Positions 24,033-33,095 of a stretch of DNA of 38,332 bases are shown piece by piece. Under the pieces are notes generated by a model that was not told where the DNA came from, made no database searches, and saw only the letters and a program-made list of their open reading frames with translations. Numbering within the stretch: the stretch's first letter is position 1; each line of letters begins with the position of its first letter. The stretch lies in assembly GCA_013697055.1 (NCBI GenBank), contig JACCXK010000223.1:1-38332 (forward strand), in the 5' to 3' direction. The stretch comes from Alphaproteobacteria bacterium (GTDB lineage Bacteria; Pseudomonadota; Alphaproteobacteria; Micropepsales; Micropepsaceae). Position numbers and translations under genes: made by a program.

Positions 24033-24551
24033 ATGAAACGCCTGTTTCTGCTGCGTCATGCCAAGGCCCAGCCGCAGGATGGGGCTATTGAGGATTTCGA
24101 CCGGCCACTGATGCTGGTGGGCATGCAGGATGCCGGCGCCATGGCGCGCTATCTGCGCAAGAGCGATTACAAGACGGATCTGATCCTGTGCTCCTCGTCG
24201 GTCCGCACCACCCAGACGGCGGAGCTGGTGTTGCAACAGCTCGAGAGTGAGATCGAGTATCGCGAAAATCTCTATCTGGCCGAGGCCGCCAGGATCGTGG
24301 CGGCGGTGCGCGGCGCGCCGGCCGGCGTGTCAGCCCTGATGATCGTGGGGCACAATCCGGGACTGGAAGCCTGTGCCGGCCAGTTGGCGCGCGAGCCGGT
24401 GCGCCGCAAGGAGCGGGCGCGGCATGAGGCGCTGGAGGAAAAATTCCCCACCTGTGCGCTGGCAGTGCTGGATTTCGATGTCGGGCGCTGGCGGGACGTG
24501 GTGCAGGGCACCGGCAAGCTGGCGGAGTTCGTGCGGCCCAGGGATCTGTAA
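24033..24551 (+). CDS. SixA-like phosphohistidine phosphatase
   Basis: This 172-residue histidine-phosphatase-superfamily protein of the SixA type removes phosphate from phosphohistidine in His-Asp relay proteins or related phosphomonoesters. The catalytic RHAK motif is at residues 8-11 (LLRHAKAQP), with a conserved Arg in SSVRTTQTAEL and the second catalytic His in IVGHNPGLE. No signal peptide. It is divergent from metZ across about 120 bases. The partner relay is unknown. Confidence 0.88.
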   Translation: MKRLFLLRHAKAQPQDGAIEDFDRPLMLVGMQDAGAMARYLRKSDYKTDLILCSSSVRTTQTAELVLQQLESEIEYRENLYLAEAARIVAAVRGAPAGVSALMIVGHNPGLEACAGQLAREPVRRKERARHEALEEKFPTCALAVLDFDVGRWRDVVQGTGKLAEFVRPRDL

Positions 24552-24667
24552 TGCGGTATGCGCGTTTTCGTACGGCGGCACAGCCACTTAATCCGGGTTC
24601 CGTAAACCGCAAAAAAGCCGAATTGCGCGGCAACCATGTATTTGGGTTTTTCTGCTAGACTGGAGAC

Positions 24668-24874
24668 ATGGATCAGGGCGCTCATATCGAAAGGGTCCTG
24701 CGGTGCCGCAAATGTTTCCGCAGCGGCACGGCGACCTGGGAAGCGACCTCTACGGGAGCGCCGGCCCTGCTGGCGCTGTCGCGGGGCTTTCACCGGCGCG
24801 CGCGCCTGCCGCTCAGCCTGCCGCCGGAAATCGTCTGCGATTGCGGCATGGCCCAGCCGGACCATATTGACTAG
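24668..24874 (+). CDS. Small Cys-pair protein, unknown
   Basis: The product has 68 residues with a CRKC pair near residue 13-16 and a CDC pair near residue 57-59, which together could bind one zinc ion as a zinc ribbon. The middle is basic and hydrophobic (LLALSRGFHRRARLPLSL). I recognise no family. The stop codon lies inside the left arm of a long perfect palindrome, which may end the transcript. Confidence 0.55.
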   Translation: MDQGAHIERVLRCRKCFRSGTATWEATSTGAPALLALSRGFHRRARLPLSLPPEIVCDCGMAQPDHID

Positions 24875-24912
24875 AGCATGATCCGATTTCTTGAAATCGG
24901 ATCATGCTCTAG
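24871..24912. repeat. Perfect 20-base-arm palindrome
   Basis: Two exact 20-base arms are separated by a two-base TT loop (arms begin CTAGAGCATGATCC). It includes the stop of the 68-residue gene and lies before the convergent GNAT gene. I recall AGAGCATGATC-type repeats between genes in many alphaproteobacteria. It can act as a bidirectional terminator although no T-run follows. Confidence 0.8.
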
Positions 24913-24969
24913 ATTCTTGCTTTGCCGCGCAATTTACTGGAAATCGATGCCGATTTTCCGGATTGCGCT

Positions 24970-25521
24970 TTATGACTGAATGGTCCGGGTCTGCTTCTGG
25001 GTCGCCAGCTTCTTCCAGCCGAAACCGATTTCCGGCGTCAATTCGCCCATCAACCGCGTCGTGCGGGTGGCGACGCGCTGGCCGCCCATCGCCTCGTAAA
25101 AGAAGCAGGCATTGTTGCGCGCATGCGCCCAGATCAGGCAGGAGCGCAGCTTGCGCGCCTTAAACGCGTCGAAGGCGCCGGCCAGCAGCGCGCGTCCGGT
25201 GCCACGTCCCAGGAACGAGGGATCGACATAGAGGGTGTAGATTTCGCCTTCAAAGCCGACGCCGCCATCGCGGACCGCGCCCAGGCTGCACAAGCCGATC
25301 ACGCCGTGATGTTCATCTTCCGCCACCAGCACGGTGCCGTTGCTCTTGATGGTCGCCTGCCAGCGCGCGGTATGGCTCTTGCGCGACATGGTGGTGAGCA
25401 GGGCGTGGGAAATCACGCCTGCATAAGTGTCCTGCCAGGATTCAATGTAGATGCGCGCAAGGTCTGCGGCATCATCAGGCCGCGCGGTACGAACACTCGG
25501 CGCGAGATCGTTCATGACCAT
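24970..25521 (-). CDS. GNAT family N-acetyltransferase
   Basis: This GCN5-related acetyltransferase of about 183 residues transfers acetyl from acetyl-CoA to an unknown amine. Motif A is visible as IYTLYVDPSFLGRGTGRALLAGAFDAF, with the pyrophosphate-binding RGTGRA. Motif B follows as AHARNNACFFYEAMGGQRV. The N-terminus (RTARPDDAADLARIYIESW) is typical. Candidate starts are ATG 25521 and 25515; ATG 25551 is farther upstream. Single gene; substrate unknown. Confidence 0.88.
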   Translation of the reverse strand: MVMNDLAPSVRTARPDDAADLARIYIESWQDTYAGVISHALLTTMSRKSHTARWQATIKSNGTVLVAEDEHHGVIGLCSLGAVRDGGVGFEGEIYTLYVDPSFLGRGTGRALLAGAFDAFKARKLRSCLIWAHARNNACFFYEAMGGQRVATRTTRLMGELTPEIGFGWKKLATQKQTRTIQS

Positions 25522-25648
25522 AAGCGTGGGGCAAACAAACACGCCCTGCAAGAGTCATTTCGCCGCAAATCCAAAAAATTATGACTTGATGTTTCAACGA
25601 AGCGGGGCGACCGCTGTAGCGGCCTGCCGCGGAGGCGGCTTTTAAAAA

Positions 25649-26560
25649 TTACCCCAGCAGTGGTTTGTCCTGCACGCGCGCGAGAAACTTGGCATTTTGC
25701 TCGCCGCCTTGCCCGTAATGCTTGGCGGTGCTCCAGTCGGCGATCTGCCCGAAATGCGCCGCAATGTCGTCGGCGCTGGCATTGCGGCCCAGATTGATGC
25801 CGTCCGTCTCCATCATCTGGGCGGCGGCAAAGGCGCCCGCGGCGGCGGTGAGAATCATGCCGCTTGGCGCATCGTCTGACGCGAGATAGGCGACGGCGGG
25901 CGACACGAATTCGGGTTTCAGCATTTCCAGCACCGCCGGCGGCATCAGGGCTTCGGTCATGCGGGTAGCGGCCACCGGGCAGACGGCATTGACCCGGATA
26001 TTGTCCTTGGCGCCTTCCAGCTTCAGCGAATTCATGAAGCCCACCAGCGACGCCTTGGCGGCACCGTAGTTGGTCTGGCCGAAATTGCCGTAAAGACCGG
26101 TGGACGAGGTGGTGACCACGATGCGGCCATAACCTTGCGCCTTCATGATGTCCCACACCGCCTTGCAGGGCTTCACCGTGCCCAACAGGTGCACGTCCAT
26201 CACGGCGGTGAAATCCTTCAGCGCCATCTTGCCGAAGCTCTTGTCGCGCAGGATGCCGGCATTGGCGATCAGCACATCGATGCGGCCCCATTGGTCCATG
26301 GTTTGCTTGACCAGATGCGCCACACCGGCGTCATCGCTGACCGAAGCGCCATTGGCGATGGCTTCGCCGCCGGCCGCGATAATCTCGGCCACGACTTTCT
26401 CGGCCGCGGCGGAATTTCCGCCGCTGCCGTCCAACGCGCCGCCCAGGTCGTTGATGACGACCTTGGCGCCCAGCTTGGCCAGCGCCAGGGCATGGGCCCG
26501 TCCCAGCCCGCCGCCGGCACCCGTGATGATGGCAACCTTGCTGGCGAAGGAAATAGCCAT
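25649..26560 (-). CDS. Short-chain dehydrogenase, MFE-2-like 3-hydroxyacyl-CoA type
   Basis: This 303-residue short-chain dehydrogenase/reductase has the NAD(P)-binding Rossmann motif ITGAGGGLGRAHALALAKLGAKVVINDLGG, where NDLGG is a feature of the (3R)-hydroxyacyl-CoA dehydrogenase part of multifunctional enzyme 2. The catalytic residues are Ser in TTSSTGLYG and Tyr and Lys in TNYGAAKASL. The C-terminal extension beyond residue 270 is longer than in simple dehydrogenases and has KFLARVQDKPLL. The start at 26560 has a CAGGAG site. A role in fatty-acid beta-oxidation or a related acyl-CoA pathway fits the acyl-CoA synthetase and glutaryl-CoA dehydrogenase elsewhere in the window, but this is inference. 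Confidence 0.88.
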   Translation of the reverse strand: MAISFASKVAIITGAGGGLGRAHALALAKLGAKVVINDLGGALDGSGGNSAAAEKVVAEIIAAGGEAIANGASVSDDAGVAHLVKQTMDQWGRIDVLIANAGILRDKSFGKMALKDFTAVMDVHLLGTVKPCKAVWDIMKAQGYGRIVVTTSSTGLYGNFGQTNYGAAKASLVGFMNSLKLEGAKDNIRVNAVCPVAATRMTEALMPPAVLEMLKPEFVSPAVAYLASDDAPSGMILTAAAGAFAAAQMMETDGINLGRNASADDIAAHFGQIADWSTAKHYGQGGEQNAKFLARVQDKPLLG

Positions 26561-26588
26561 GGCGTAACTCCTGTTTTCTACAGAACGC

Positions 26589-27797
26589 CTAGGATGGTGT
26601 CGGGATGCTTTGCGGGTCAAGGCGGCGGCCGAGCCAGCCGCGCAGGCGCGCCGCGGCGGGCAATTCGATAAACTCCGCCAAGAGCCCGCCCCACAACACG
26701 CAAGTTATGACCAGCCCCAACGGCTCCAGCCACCAGATCAGACTGGAGAAGCGGGTACCCAGCACGATCGCATCGGGCGATGGGTATACGCGCTGCTCCA
26801 GGAAGCGGATGCCCAGCAGCCAGGCGGTCTGTCCCAGATAGATGGCATAGGACCATTCGCCCATCACTTGCGGCAGGTGGGTCTGCAGCGCCCGCGCCAC
26901 CAGTCCGCGATCAAACGCCAGGGCGAAGACCAGCACCATCAGCGGCAGCACGGTGAAGATGTCCATGCTTGTGTGCGACCAGCCGGTATGCATCACCACA
27001 TAACCGAGCAGGCTCAGCAGCAGGATCTGGAGCAGGGAATGCACCCATTCCGGCAGCCGGTCGCGCGATTTTATGCGGCGGAACAGCGCCGCCATGCCGA
27101 CGCCGATGGAAAAATCCGCGAGGCCACGCAGCACGCCATTGTGGAAGGTGATGTCCAGTCCATGTTTCGACGTCAGCAGCAGCGCTACAAGGCCCGCCAG
27201 CCCGGCAGCGATCAAGGCGAAACCGCGCCACAGCTTTCCGCACCCCAGCCAGAGCAGGGCGGGGAACATCAGGCACAGTGCGAACTCCACACTGACGAAC
27301 CAGGACACCCCATTCCAGGTCAGCGAGCCCATGCTGTTCCAGGCCTGGACCAGAAACAGGCTGAGCCAGAAGCCCTTGATGCTGACATCCTGGTGATAGC
27401 GGGCGTCGAAGATCGACATATAGCCGCCATGCGCCGCCAGCGCGCGAAGACTGATCACCATCGCCAGCAGCAGCAACAGCATGAACAGGTGCAGGGGGTA
27501 AAGCCGGATCAGCCGCGCCCGCAGGAAGGCGAGATAGCCGCTGCGCCTGAGCAATTCGTTCAGGCGCGGCCAATAGGCATGGGTGAGAATGAAGCCCGAC
27601 AGCACGAAGAAGAACTCCACCCACAGGTAACCGCGGGTGGCGAGGAAATCGAGTGGCCGCCAGCCCGAGTAATGATGGCCTTCGCTGAAGTGGAACATCA
27701 CCACCATCAGCGGTGGGAAGGCGCGCGCGCCCGCCAACGCCAAGATTTTACCGGAAGCCTTCCCTGGGCCGGCCTGTTTCGCGCTCACATTTCCCAT
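26589..27797 (-). CDS. Acyltransferase 3 family membrane protein
   Basis: This 402-residue integral membrane protein with about ten hydrophobic helices belongs to the acyltransferase 3 family (OatA/ExoZ-like), which acetylates or acylates surface sugars such as exopolysaccharide, LPS or peptidoglycan. The family hallmark is seen near the N-terminus: a catalytic-type His in MVVMFHFSEGH and the RGYLWVEFFFVLSGFILTHAY segment with the Phe-Phe-Val-Leu-Ser-Gly-Phe block. The gene lies just upstream of the short-chain dehydrogenase on the same strand, 28 bases apart, so it may share its transcript. Substrate unknown. Confidence 0.9.
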   Translation of the reverse strand: MGNVSAKQAGPGKASGKILALAGARAFPPLMVVMFHFSEGHHYSGWRPLDFLATRGYLWVEFFFVLSGFILTHAYWPRLNELLRRSGYLAFLRARLIRLYPLHLFMLLLLLAMVISLRALAAHGGYMSIFDARYHQDVSIKGFWLSLFLVQAWNSMGSLTWNGVSWFVSVEFALCLMFPALLWLGCGKLWRGFALIAAGLAGLVALLLTSKHGLDITFHNGVLRGLADFSIGVGMAALFRRIKSRDRLPEWVHSLLQILLLSLLGYVVMHTGWSHTSMDIFTVLPLMVLVFALAFDRGLVARALQTHLPQVMGEWSYAIYLGQTAWLLGIRFLEQRVYPSPDAIVLGTRFSSLIWWLEPLGLVITCVLWGGLLAEFIELPAAARLRGWLGRRLDPQSIPTPS

Positions 27798-27903
27798 CCC
27801 TTGCTGGTGACACTATCCCCGGCGCGCTTCTGTGTCATGCCGGCCATGCTTTTACTGGAGCGCCTTCACCCCGGGCCAAAATCGTGTAGCGTGATGGGGG
27901 ATT

Positions 27904-29169
27904 TTGGCGGGGGCCGGATTGTTGCCGCATCTGCAATCGGCGCTGGGCATTTGCGCCATCATCGCACTGGCCTGGGCGCTGTCCGAGGACCGCAGCAAAT
28001 TCTCCTGGCGCATGGTGGCCGGGACCCTGATCCTGCAGGCAACCGTCGCGCTGTTGATGCTCAAGCTGCCGGTGCTGCGCGACGCCCTGTTCCGGCTCAA
28101 TGACGTGGCCACGGCGCTGTCCACCGCCACCGGCGCCGGCACCAGCTTCATCTTCGGCTATATCGGTGGCGGCCCGGCGCCCTTCACCGTCACCAATCCG
28201 GCCAACATGATCAACCTGGCTTTCTCCATTCTGCCGCTGGTGATGGTGATCGGCGCGCTGTCGGCGATCCTGTGGCACTGGCGCATATTGCCCGCCGTCA
28301 TTCACGGCCTGGCGTCGGTGCTTCGGCGCACGCTGGGCCTGGGTGGAGCGGTGTGCCTCAGTGCCGCCGCCACGGTGTTTCTCGGCAATATCGAAGGCCA
28401 GCTGGTGATCCGGCCTTACCTGGCGCGGCTGACCCGCACCGAGCTGTTCGTCCTGATGACGGTGGGACTGGCGGTGATCGCCGGCACGGTGTTCGTGCTC
28501 TATGCCACCATATTGAAAGACGCGCTGCCGGGCGCGCTGGGACATTTGCTGGTGGCATCGCTGATGTCGCTCCCGGCCGGCGTGCTGATCGCGCGCCTGA
28601 TGGTGCCGGGGCCTGCCGACACCGATCTCAATGCGCAGGAAGAGAGCGTGCATTACCGCTCCACCATGGACGCCATGGCGCAAGGCACCGAGGACGGGTT
28701 GAAAATCTATCTGCAGATCCTGGCCATGCTGATCGTGATGACCTCGCTGATGGCGCTGGCCAATATCATCCTGGGTCATCTGCCGGATGTGGGCGGCATG
28801 CCACTCACTTTGGAACGCATGCTGGGCTGGCTGTTCGCGCCCTTTGTCTGGCTTTTGGGCGTGCCCTGGAGCCAGGCCGGTGCGGCCGGCGGGTTGATGG
28901 GCATCAAGATCATCCTCACCGAGCTGGTGGCCTATCTGCGGCTGTCGGTCTTGCCGGCCGGGACCCTGGATCCGCGCAGCACCCAGATCATGGTCTATGC
29001 CATGTGCGGCTTCGCCAATTTCGCCAGTGTCGGCATCCTGATCGCGGGCATGAGCGCCCTGATCCCGGAACGGCGCAAGGAGGTGGTAGCCCTGTCGTTG
29101 AAGGCGCTGGTGGCGGGCACCCTGGCCAGCGGCTTGTCAGGCGCCATGATCGGGTTGCTGCCATTCTGA
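27904..29169 (+). CDS. NupC-type concentrative nucleoside transporter
   Basis: This 421-residue inner-membrane transporter of the concentrative nucleoside family (CNT) takes up nucleosides with protons or sodium. About ten hydrophobic helices are visible. Family motifs include GAGTSFIFGYIGG, a re-entrant-loop-like GNIEGQLVIRPYLARLTRTELF, and the substrate-site stretch YAMCGFANFASVGILIAGMSAL near residue 365. The frame has only TTG starts near its beginning; 27904 is used. An ATG at 27894 is out of frame. The closely following lipoprotein hydrolase gene may be co-transcribed. Confidence 0.88.
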   Translation: MAGAGLLPHLQSALGICAIIALAWALSEDRSKFSWRMVAGTLILQATVALLMLKLPVLRDALFRLNDVATALSTATGAGTSFIFGYIGGGPAPFTVTNPANMINLAFSILPLVMVIGALSAILWHWRILPAVIHGLASVLRRTLGLGGAVCLSAAATVFLGNIEGQLVIRPYLARLTRTELFVLMTVGLAVIAGTVFVLYATILKDALPGALGHLLVASLMSLPAGVLIARLMVPGPADTDLNAQEESVHYRSTMDAMAQGTEDGLKIYLQILAMLIVMTSLMALANIILGHLPDVGGMPLTLERMLGWLFAPFVWLLGVPWSQAGAAGGLMGIKIILTELVAYLRLSVLPAGTLDPRSTQIMVYAMCGFANFASVGILIAGMSALIPERRKEVVALSLKALVAGTLASGLSGAMIGLLPF

Positions 29170-29220
29170 GGGCGGCATACAATCTTGCCATGGTAAAATT
29201 TCGCAGTGCTGGAGCGTGAC

Positions 29221-30156
29221 GTGCGCTGCTGGATGGCTTTTGTCGTGTTGCTGCTGGCCGGATGCGCACCCGAGTTCGCGATGACTGGCGATGCGCGCGT
29301 GACGCCCCTGATCGGCGACGAAATGCTGACCGCCCGCGACGGTACGCAGTTGCCGTTGCGCCGCTGGGAGGCCGAGGGCAAGCCGCGCGCCGTGATCGTG
29401 GCGCTGCATGGCATGAGCGATTATTCCAATGCCTTCGACATGCCCGGCAAGGTGTGGGCGAAGCAAGGCATCACCACGCTCGCCTATGACCAGCGCGGGT
29501 TTGGCCGCAATCCCGCCCCCGGCGTCTGGGCGGGGGCCGAGACCATGCGCGCCGACCTCAACGATGCGGTGGCGGCAGCGCGGACGCACTATCCTGGTGT
29601 GCCGGTCTATGCCCTGGGCGAAAGCATGGGGGGCGCGGTGGTGCTGACGGCGCTGGGCTCTGCCAATCCACCCAGCGTGGATGGCGCCATCCTGGTGGCG
29701 CCTGCGGTATGGTCGCGGGGCGACATGCCGGTGCTCTATCGCACCGCCTTGTTCCTGGGCGCGCATCTGTTGCCCGGCATGGTCCTGTCCAACAGCGCCG
29801 CCGGGCGCGTGGTCAAGATCACGCCCTCCGACAATATTCCGATGCTGATCGCGCTGGGCAAGGATCCGCTTTTCCAGAAGCGAACCAGCACCGGCACGCT
29901 ATATGGCCTGGTGAATTTGATGGACGAGGCACGCACCGCGCCGGATGCCATCAAGGCCGCGCCGCCGATCCTGTTTCTCTATGGCGCCAACGACCAGATC
30001 ATTCCGGCCAAGCCCACCGAGGCGGTGGTTGCGGGGCTGGGCCCCAAGGCCATGGTCCGCAAATACGACCATGGCTGGCACATGCTGCTGCGCGACCTGG
30101 AAGGGGAACAGGTGGCCAAGGATGTGGGAGACTGGGTTTTGGCCCAGAAACCTTAA
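29221..30156 (+). CDS. Lipoprotein alpha/beta hydrolase (monoacylglycerol lipase-like)
   Basis: The product is exported and lipid-anchored: a hydrophobic start ends in the lipobox LLLAGC, so Cys near residue 16 would be the lipidated N-terminus. The body is an alpha/beta hydrolase of the serine-aminopeptidase S33/monoglyceride-lipase type. It has the oxyanion segment VALHGMSDYS, the DQRGFGRNP turn, the nucleophile elbow ALGESMGGAVVL, a likely acidic residue in YGANDQIIPA and a His in KYDHGWHMLLRD. The GTG at 29221 is used as the start; ATG 29233 is almost as likely, and GTG 29206 adds five residues. It sits 50 bases after the nucleoside transporter. Confidence 0.87.
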   Translation: MRCWMAFVVLLLAGCAPEFAMTGDARVTPLIGDEMLTARDGTQLPLRRWEAEGKPRAVIVALHGMSDYSNAFDMPGKVWAKQGITTLAYDQRGFGRNPAPGVWAGAETMRADLNDAVAAARTHYPGVPVYALGESMGGAVVLTALGSANPPSVDGAILVAPAVWSRGDMPVLYRTALFLGAHLLPGMVLSNSAAGRVVKITPSDNIPMLIALGKDPLFQKRTSTGTLYGLVNLMDEARTAPDAIKAAPPILFLYGANDQIIPAKPTEAVVAGLGPKAMVRKYDHGWHMLLRDLEGEQVAKDVGDWVLAQKP

Positions 30157-30216
30157 AGCGCAACCCTGAGGCGCTCTGGCCGTTAACACCCCTGAACCCT
30201 TCAGGAGTGCCAAAAA

Positions 30217-30402
30217 ATGGCCGATAAAAACCCCAACGACCTGCGCAACGGCAAGCCGGGCGCCGACGCCAACACCAACGCCCAGCTGGCCGGTCACAAC
30301 GACCAGACCATGCCGACCGCGGGCAAAACCGAACATGCCGTCAATCCCGGCGTGGGCAGCAAGGCCGGCGTGGCCGAGGGCCAGGTTACCAAGTCCAACT
30401 AA
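30217..30402 (+). CDS. Small disordered Asn/Gly-rich protein
   Basis: This 61-residue hydrophilic protein is rich in Asn, Gly, Ala and Lys with no hydrophobic core and no cysteine, so probably disordered. A good ribosome-binding site (CAGGAG, eight bases before ATG) and a double hairpin directly after the stop support it as a real, independently transcribed gene. Its composition resembles small stress-related hydrophilins, but I recognise no family. Confidence 0.6.
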   Translation: MADKNPNDLRNGKPGADANTNAQLAGHNDQTMPTAGKTEHAVNPGVGSKAGVAEGQVTKSN

Positions 30403-30407
30403 GTCTG

Positions 30408-30445
30408 CTTAGCCGGTTACCGGGCTAAGTCCGCCCTTTGGGCGG
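30408..30445 (+). terminator. Double hairpin after the 61-residue gene
   Basis: CTTAGCC pairs with GGCTAAG (30408-30429), immediately followed by CCGCCC-TTT-GGGCGG (30431-30445). No clear T-run follows, so it is either a Rho-independent-like pause or an mRNA 3' end stabiliser. Confidence 0.4.
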
Positions 30446-30513
30446 CACGGGGATGGCGATATGCTTTCCGGACGGGAAGCATTTCGCCTCCCCGTTTTGT
30501 TTGGGCTGGAGAG

Positions 30514-31677
30514 ATGCCGCAGGCCGCGTTCGACTGGGCCGATCCTTTGTTGCTGGAAGCCTCGCTGCGCGAGGAGGAAAAACTGGTGCGCGACACGGCG
30601 CGCGGCTTCGCTCAATCGCGGCTGATGCCGCGTGTCCGGGACATGCACCGCAACGAAAGCTTCGATCCCGGCATCTTGGCGGAAATGGGCGCACTGGGGT
30701 TGCTGGGCAGCACTCAGGAAGAATTCGGCGGCGTCTCGCCGGTGGGTTATGGCCTGATCGCACGGGAAGTGGAGCGGGTGGATTCGGCGTTCCGTTCTTG
30801 TCTTTCGGTGCAGTCCAGCCTGGTGATGCATCCCATCCACGCTTTCGGCAGCGAGGCGCAGAAGAAAAACTATCTGCCCAGGCTGGGTGCGGGCGAATGG
30901 ATCGGCTGCTTCGGCCTGACGGAGCCGGAAGCCGGTTCTGATCCCGGCGCCATGCAATCCAAAGCCGTCAAGACGGCGGACGGTTTTGTGCTGAACGGCA
31001 CCAAGAGCTGGATCACCCATGCGCCGGTGGCCGATGTATTTGTGGTGTGGGCCAAACTGGAAGATCGCGTGCGCGGTTTTATCCTGGAGCGCGGCGACAA
31101 GGGCCTGACCACGCCCAAGATCGACGGCAAGTTTTCCCTGCGCGCCAGCGTCACCGGCCAGATCGCCATGAACGATGTCGCCATCCCCGCCGACCGCACG
31201 CTGCCCGGCGTGGAGGGACTGAAGGGGCCGTTCGCCTGTCTCAACCATGCGCGCTTCGGCATTTCCTGGGGCGCGATGGGCGCGGCGGAATTCTGCTGGC
31301 ATGCGGCGCGCAATTACGGCCTGGAGCGCAAGCAGTTCGGCCGTCCCCTGGCCGCCAACCAGCTTTACCAAAAAAAGCTGGCCGACATGCAGACCGAAAT
31401 CACCCTGGGCCTCACCGCCTGCCTGCAGGCCGGGCGTCTGATGGAACAGGGCAAGCTGGCGGCGGAGGCCATCAGCCTGCTCAAGCGCAACAATGCCGGC
31501 AAGGCGCTGGACATCGCCCGCGCCGCCCGCGACATGCATGGCGGCAATGGCGTGGCCGACGATTATCATGTGGTGCGCCACATGCTGAACCTGGAAGCCG
31601 TCAACACCTATGAAGGCACCCACGACATCCATGCCCTGGTGCTGGGCCGGGCCCAGACCGGCATTTCCGCCTTCTAA
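30514..31677 (+). CDS. gcdH: Glutaryl-CoA dehydrogenase
   Basis: This 387-residue FAD enzyme of the acyl-CoA dehydrogenase family oxidises and decarboxylates glutaryl-CoA to crotonyl-CoA in lysine, tryptophan and aromatic catabolism. It has [20 protein letters not shown] (FAD/substrate-binding), [21 protein letters not shown] and the C-terminal catalytic-Glu region [29 protein letters not shown], which closely follows GcdH rather than short-chain dehydrogenases. The conserved Arg-Ser pattern in [16 protein letters not shown] is also GcdH-like. No glutaconate or lysine genes are adjacent. Confidence 0.9.
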   Translation: MPQAAFDWADPLLLEASLREEEKLVRDTARGFAQSRLMPRVRDMHRNESFDPGILAEMGALGLLGSTQEEFGGVSPVGYGLIAREVERVDSAFRSCLSVQSSLVMHPIHAFGSEAQKKNYLPRLGAGEWIGCFGLTEPEAGSDPGAMQSKAVKTADGFVLNGTKSWITHAPVADVFVVWAKLEDRVRGFILERGDKGLTTPKIDGKFSLRASVTGQIAMNDVAIPADRTLPGVEGLKGPFACLNHARFGISWGAMGAAEFCWHAARNYGLERKQFGRPLAANQLYQKKLADMQTEITLGLTACLQAGRLMEQGKLAAEAISLLKRNNAGKALDIARAARDMHGGNGVADDYHVVRHMLNLEAVNTYEGTHDIHALVLGRAQTGISAF

Positions 31678-31679
31678 TT

Positions 31680-31771
31680 TCACCATGGGCGGCCTTGAGC
31701 CGCCCATCCAGGGTAACCGGCTCGAGCATTCCGTTGATTCTGGATGGCCGGGTCAAGCCCGGCCATGGTGA
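31680..31771. repeat. REP-type inverted pair of hairpins (family A)
   Basis: Two 32-base units in opposite orientation (31680-31711 and 31740-31771) share the scaffold TCACCATGG, five bases, CTTGA, five complementary bases, CCATCCAG. They differ only in the five-base stems: GCGGC/GCCGC in one and CCGGG/CCCGG in the other. The stem changes are compensatory. The phoB-downstream repeat uses the same scaffold. Confidence 0.8.
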
Positions 31772-31840
31772 GGAGATATTGACCTCTGGCAGAGCGGAAG
31801 ATTTGCGGGCATAAAGCCCCAGATTTCCACGGATATTTTC

Positions 31841-33016
31841 ATGAGCCTGGCTTCTCCGCGCGTCGTCAATGTCAAGGATCTGCGCCGCCTGGCGCGCGCC
31901 CGTCTGCCCGACGGCGTGTTCGATTACCTGGACGGCGCCGCCGACGAGGAAGTGACCCTCAAGGACAGCGAGCGCGCCTTCAAGGAAGTGCTGTTCAAGC
32001 CGCGCTTTGCGGTGGCGACGCCATCCTGCGATCTGGGCGTAACCGTGCTGGGCCAGAAGTTGGACCTGCCGTTCCTTTTGGCGCCGATAGGTTATTCGCG
32101 GCTGATGCATCCGCGCGGTGAACTGGCGGCCTCAAAGGCGGCCGGCAACAACGGCACCGGCTATATTCTTTCCACCATGTCGGGCCACACTATCGAGGAC
32201 GTGAAGGCGGAATCGAATGGCCCGCTGTTCTATCAATTGTATCTGGCGGGCGGACGCGGCGCGGCGGAGGCGGCGATCGCCCGCACCAAGGCGGCCGGCT
32301 ACAAGGCGCTGTTCGTCACCATCGACACGCCGGTGGCGGGCAATCGCGAGCGCGACTTCCGCAACGGCATGAAGGAGCTGATGGGCAAGAGCCTGTTCGC
32401 CAAGGCCAAGTATGTGCCGGGCATCCTGGCGCATCCGCGCTGGCTTGCGGCTTTCCTGGCCGACGGCATGACGCGGCCGTTCCCCAATATCGTGGTGCCG
32501 GGTTCCGGCCCGCTGGCGGCCACCGACGTGGCGGCGGCGCTGGAATCGGCGCAAGTGTCCTGGACTGATCTGAAGTGGATCCGCGACGTGTGGGACGGAC
32601 CTATCGTGATGAAAGGCGTCATGACCGTCGATGACGCCAAGCGCTCGGTGGATCACGGCGCGCAAGGCATCGTGGTCTCCACCCATGCCGGGCGTCAGCT
32701 TGATGGCGTGGCGGGATCGCTCCGCGTGCTGCCGGGAATCCTGGAAGCGGTCGGCAGCCAGACCGAAGTGTTGTTCGATGGCGGCGTCCGCCGCGGCAGC
32801 GACATGGTCAAGGCGCTGGCGATGGGCGCCAAGGCGGTGCTGCTGGGACGCGGCTATGCCTATGGCATGGCGGCGGCGGGCGACGCCGGCATCGAGCGCG
32901 CCATCGAGATTTTCCGCGCCGACATTATCCGTACCTTGAAGTTACTGGGCTGCCCCAGCATCGCGGCGTTGGACTCTAGCTACATCGCCCTGCGCCCCGG
33001 CTTCCGCGTCGATTAG
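31841..33016 (+). CDS. lldD: FMN-dependent alpha-hydroxy-acid dehydrogenase (LldD-like)
   Basis: This 391-residue TIM-barrel flavoenzyme oxidises an L-2-hydroxy acid, most often L-lactate, to the 2-oxo acid and passes electrons to the respiratory chain. Family motifs: VFDYLDGAADEEVTL near residue 25, PFLLAPIGYSRLMHP, FYQLYLAGGRG, TIDTPVAGNRERDFRNG, the catalytic Lys in IVMKGVM and the His-Arg site. That site reads STHAGRQLDG where most members have SNHGGRQLDG, so two small substitutions flank the catalytic His. The C-terminal DGGVRRGSDMVKALAMGAKAVLLGRGYAYG binds FMN phosphate. The substrate could be lactate, mandelate or another hydroxy acid. Confidence 0.87.
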   Translation: MSLASPRVVNVKDLRRLARARLPDGVFDYLDGAADEEVTLKDSERAFKEVLFKPRFAVATPSCDLGVTVLGQKLDLPFLLAPIGYSRLMHPRGELAASKAAGNNGTGYILSTMSGHTIEDVKAESNGPLFYQLYLAGGRGAAEAAIARTKAAGYKALFVTIDTPVAGNRERDFRNGMKELMGKSLFAKAKYVPGILAHPRWLAAFLADGMTRPFPNIVVPGSGPLAATDVAAALESAQVSWTDLKWIRDVWDGPIVMKGVMTVDDAKRSVDHGAQGIVVSTHAGRQLDGVAGSLRVLPGILEAVGSQTEVLFDGGVRRGSDMVKALAMGAKAVLLGRGYAYGMAAAGDAGIERAIEIFRADIIRTLKLLGCPSIAALDSSYIALRPGFRVD

Positions 33017-33095
33017 CGCGGGCCTTTCCGCTTCGTCGCAGGATTTTGGGGCTCCGTCGCACGGGCCGCCCGTGCATTCCGCCGGGCCGTATTGT

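Noticed and set aside
26610..28103. A 497-codon open frame opposite the acyltransferase gene
   Set aside because: Composition is Gln/His/Arg-rich without domains, and the minus-strand membrane protein fully explains the region.
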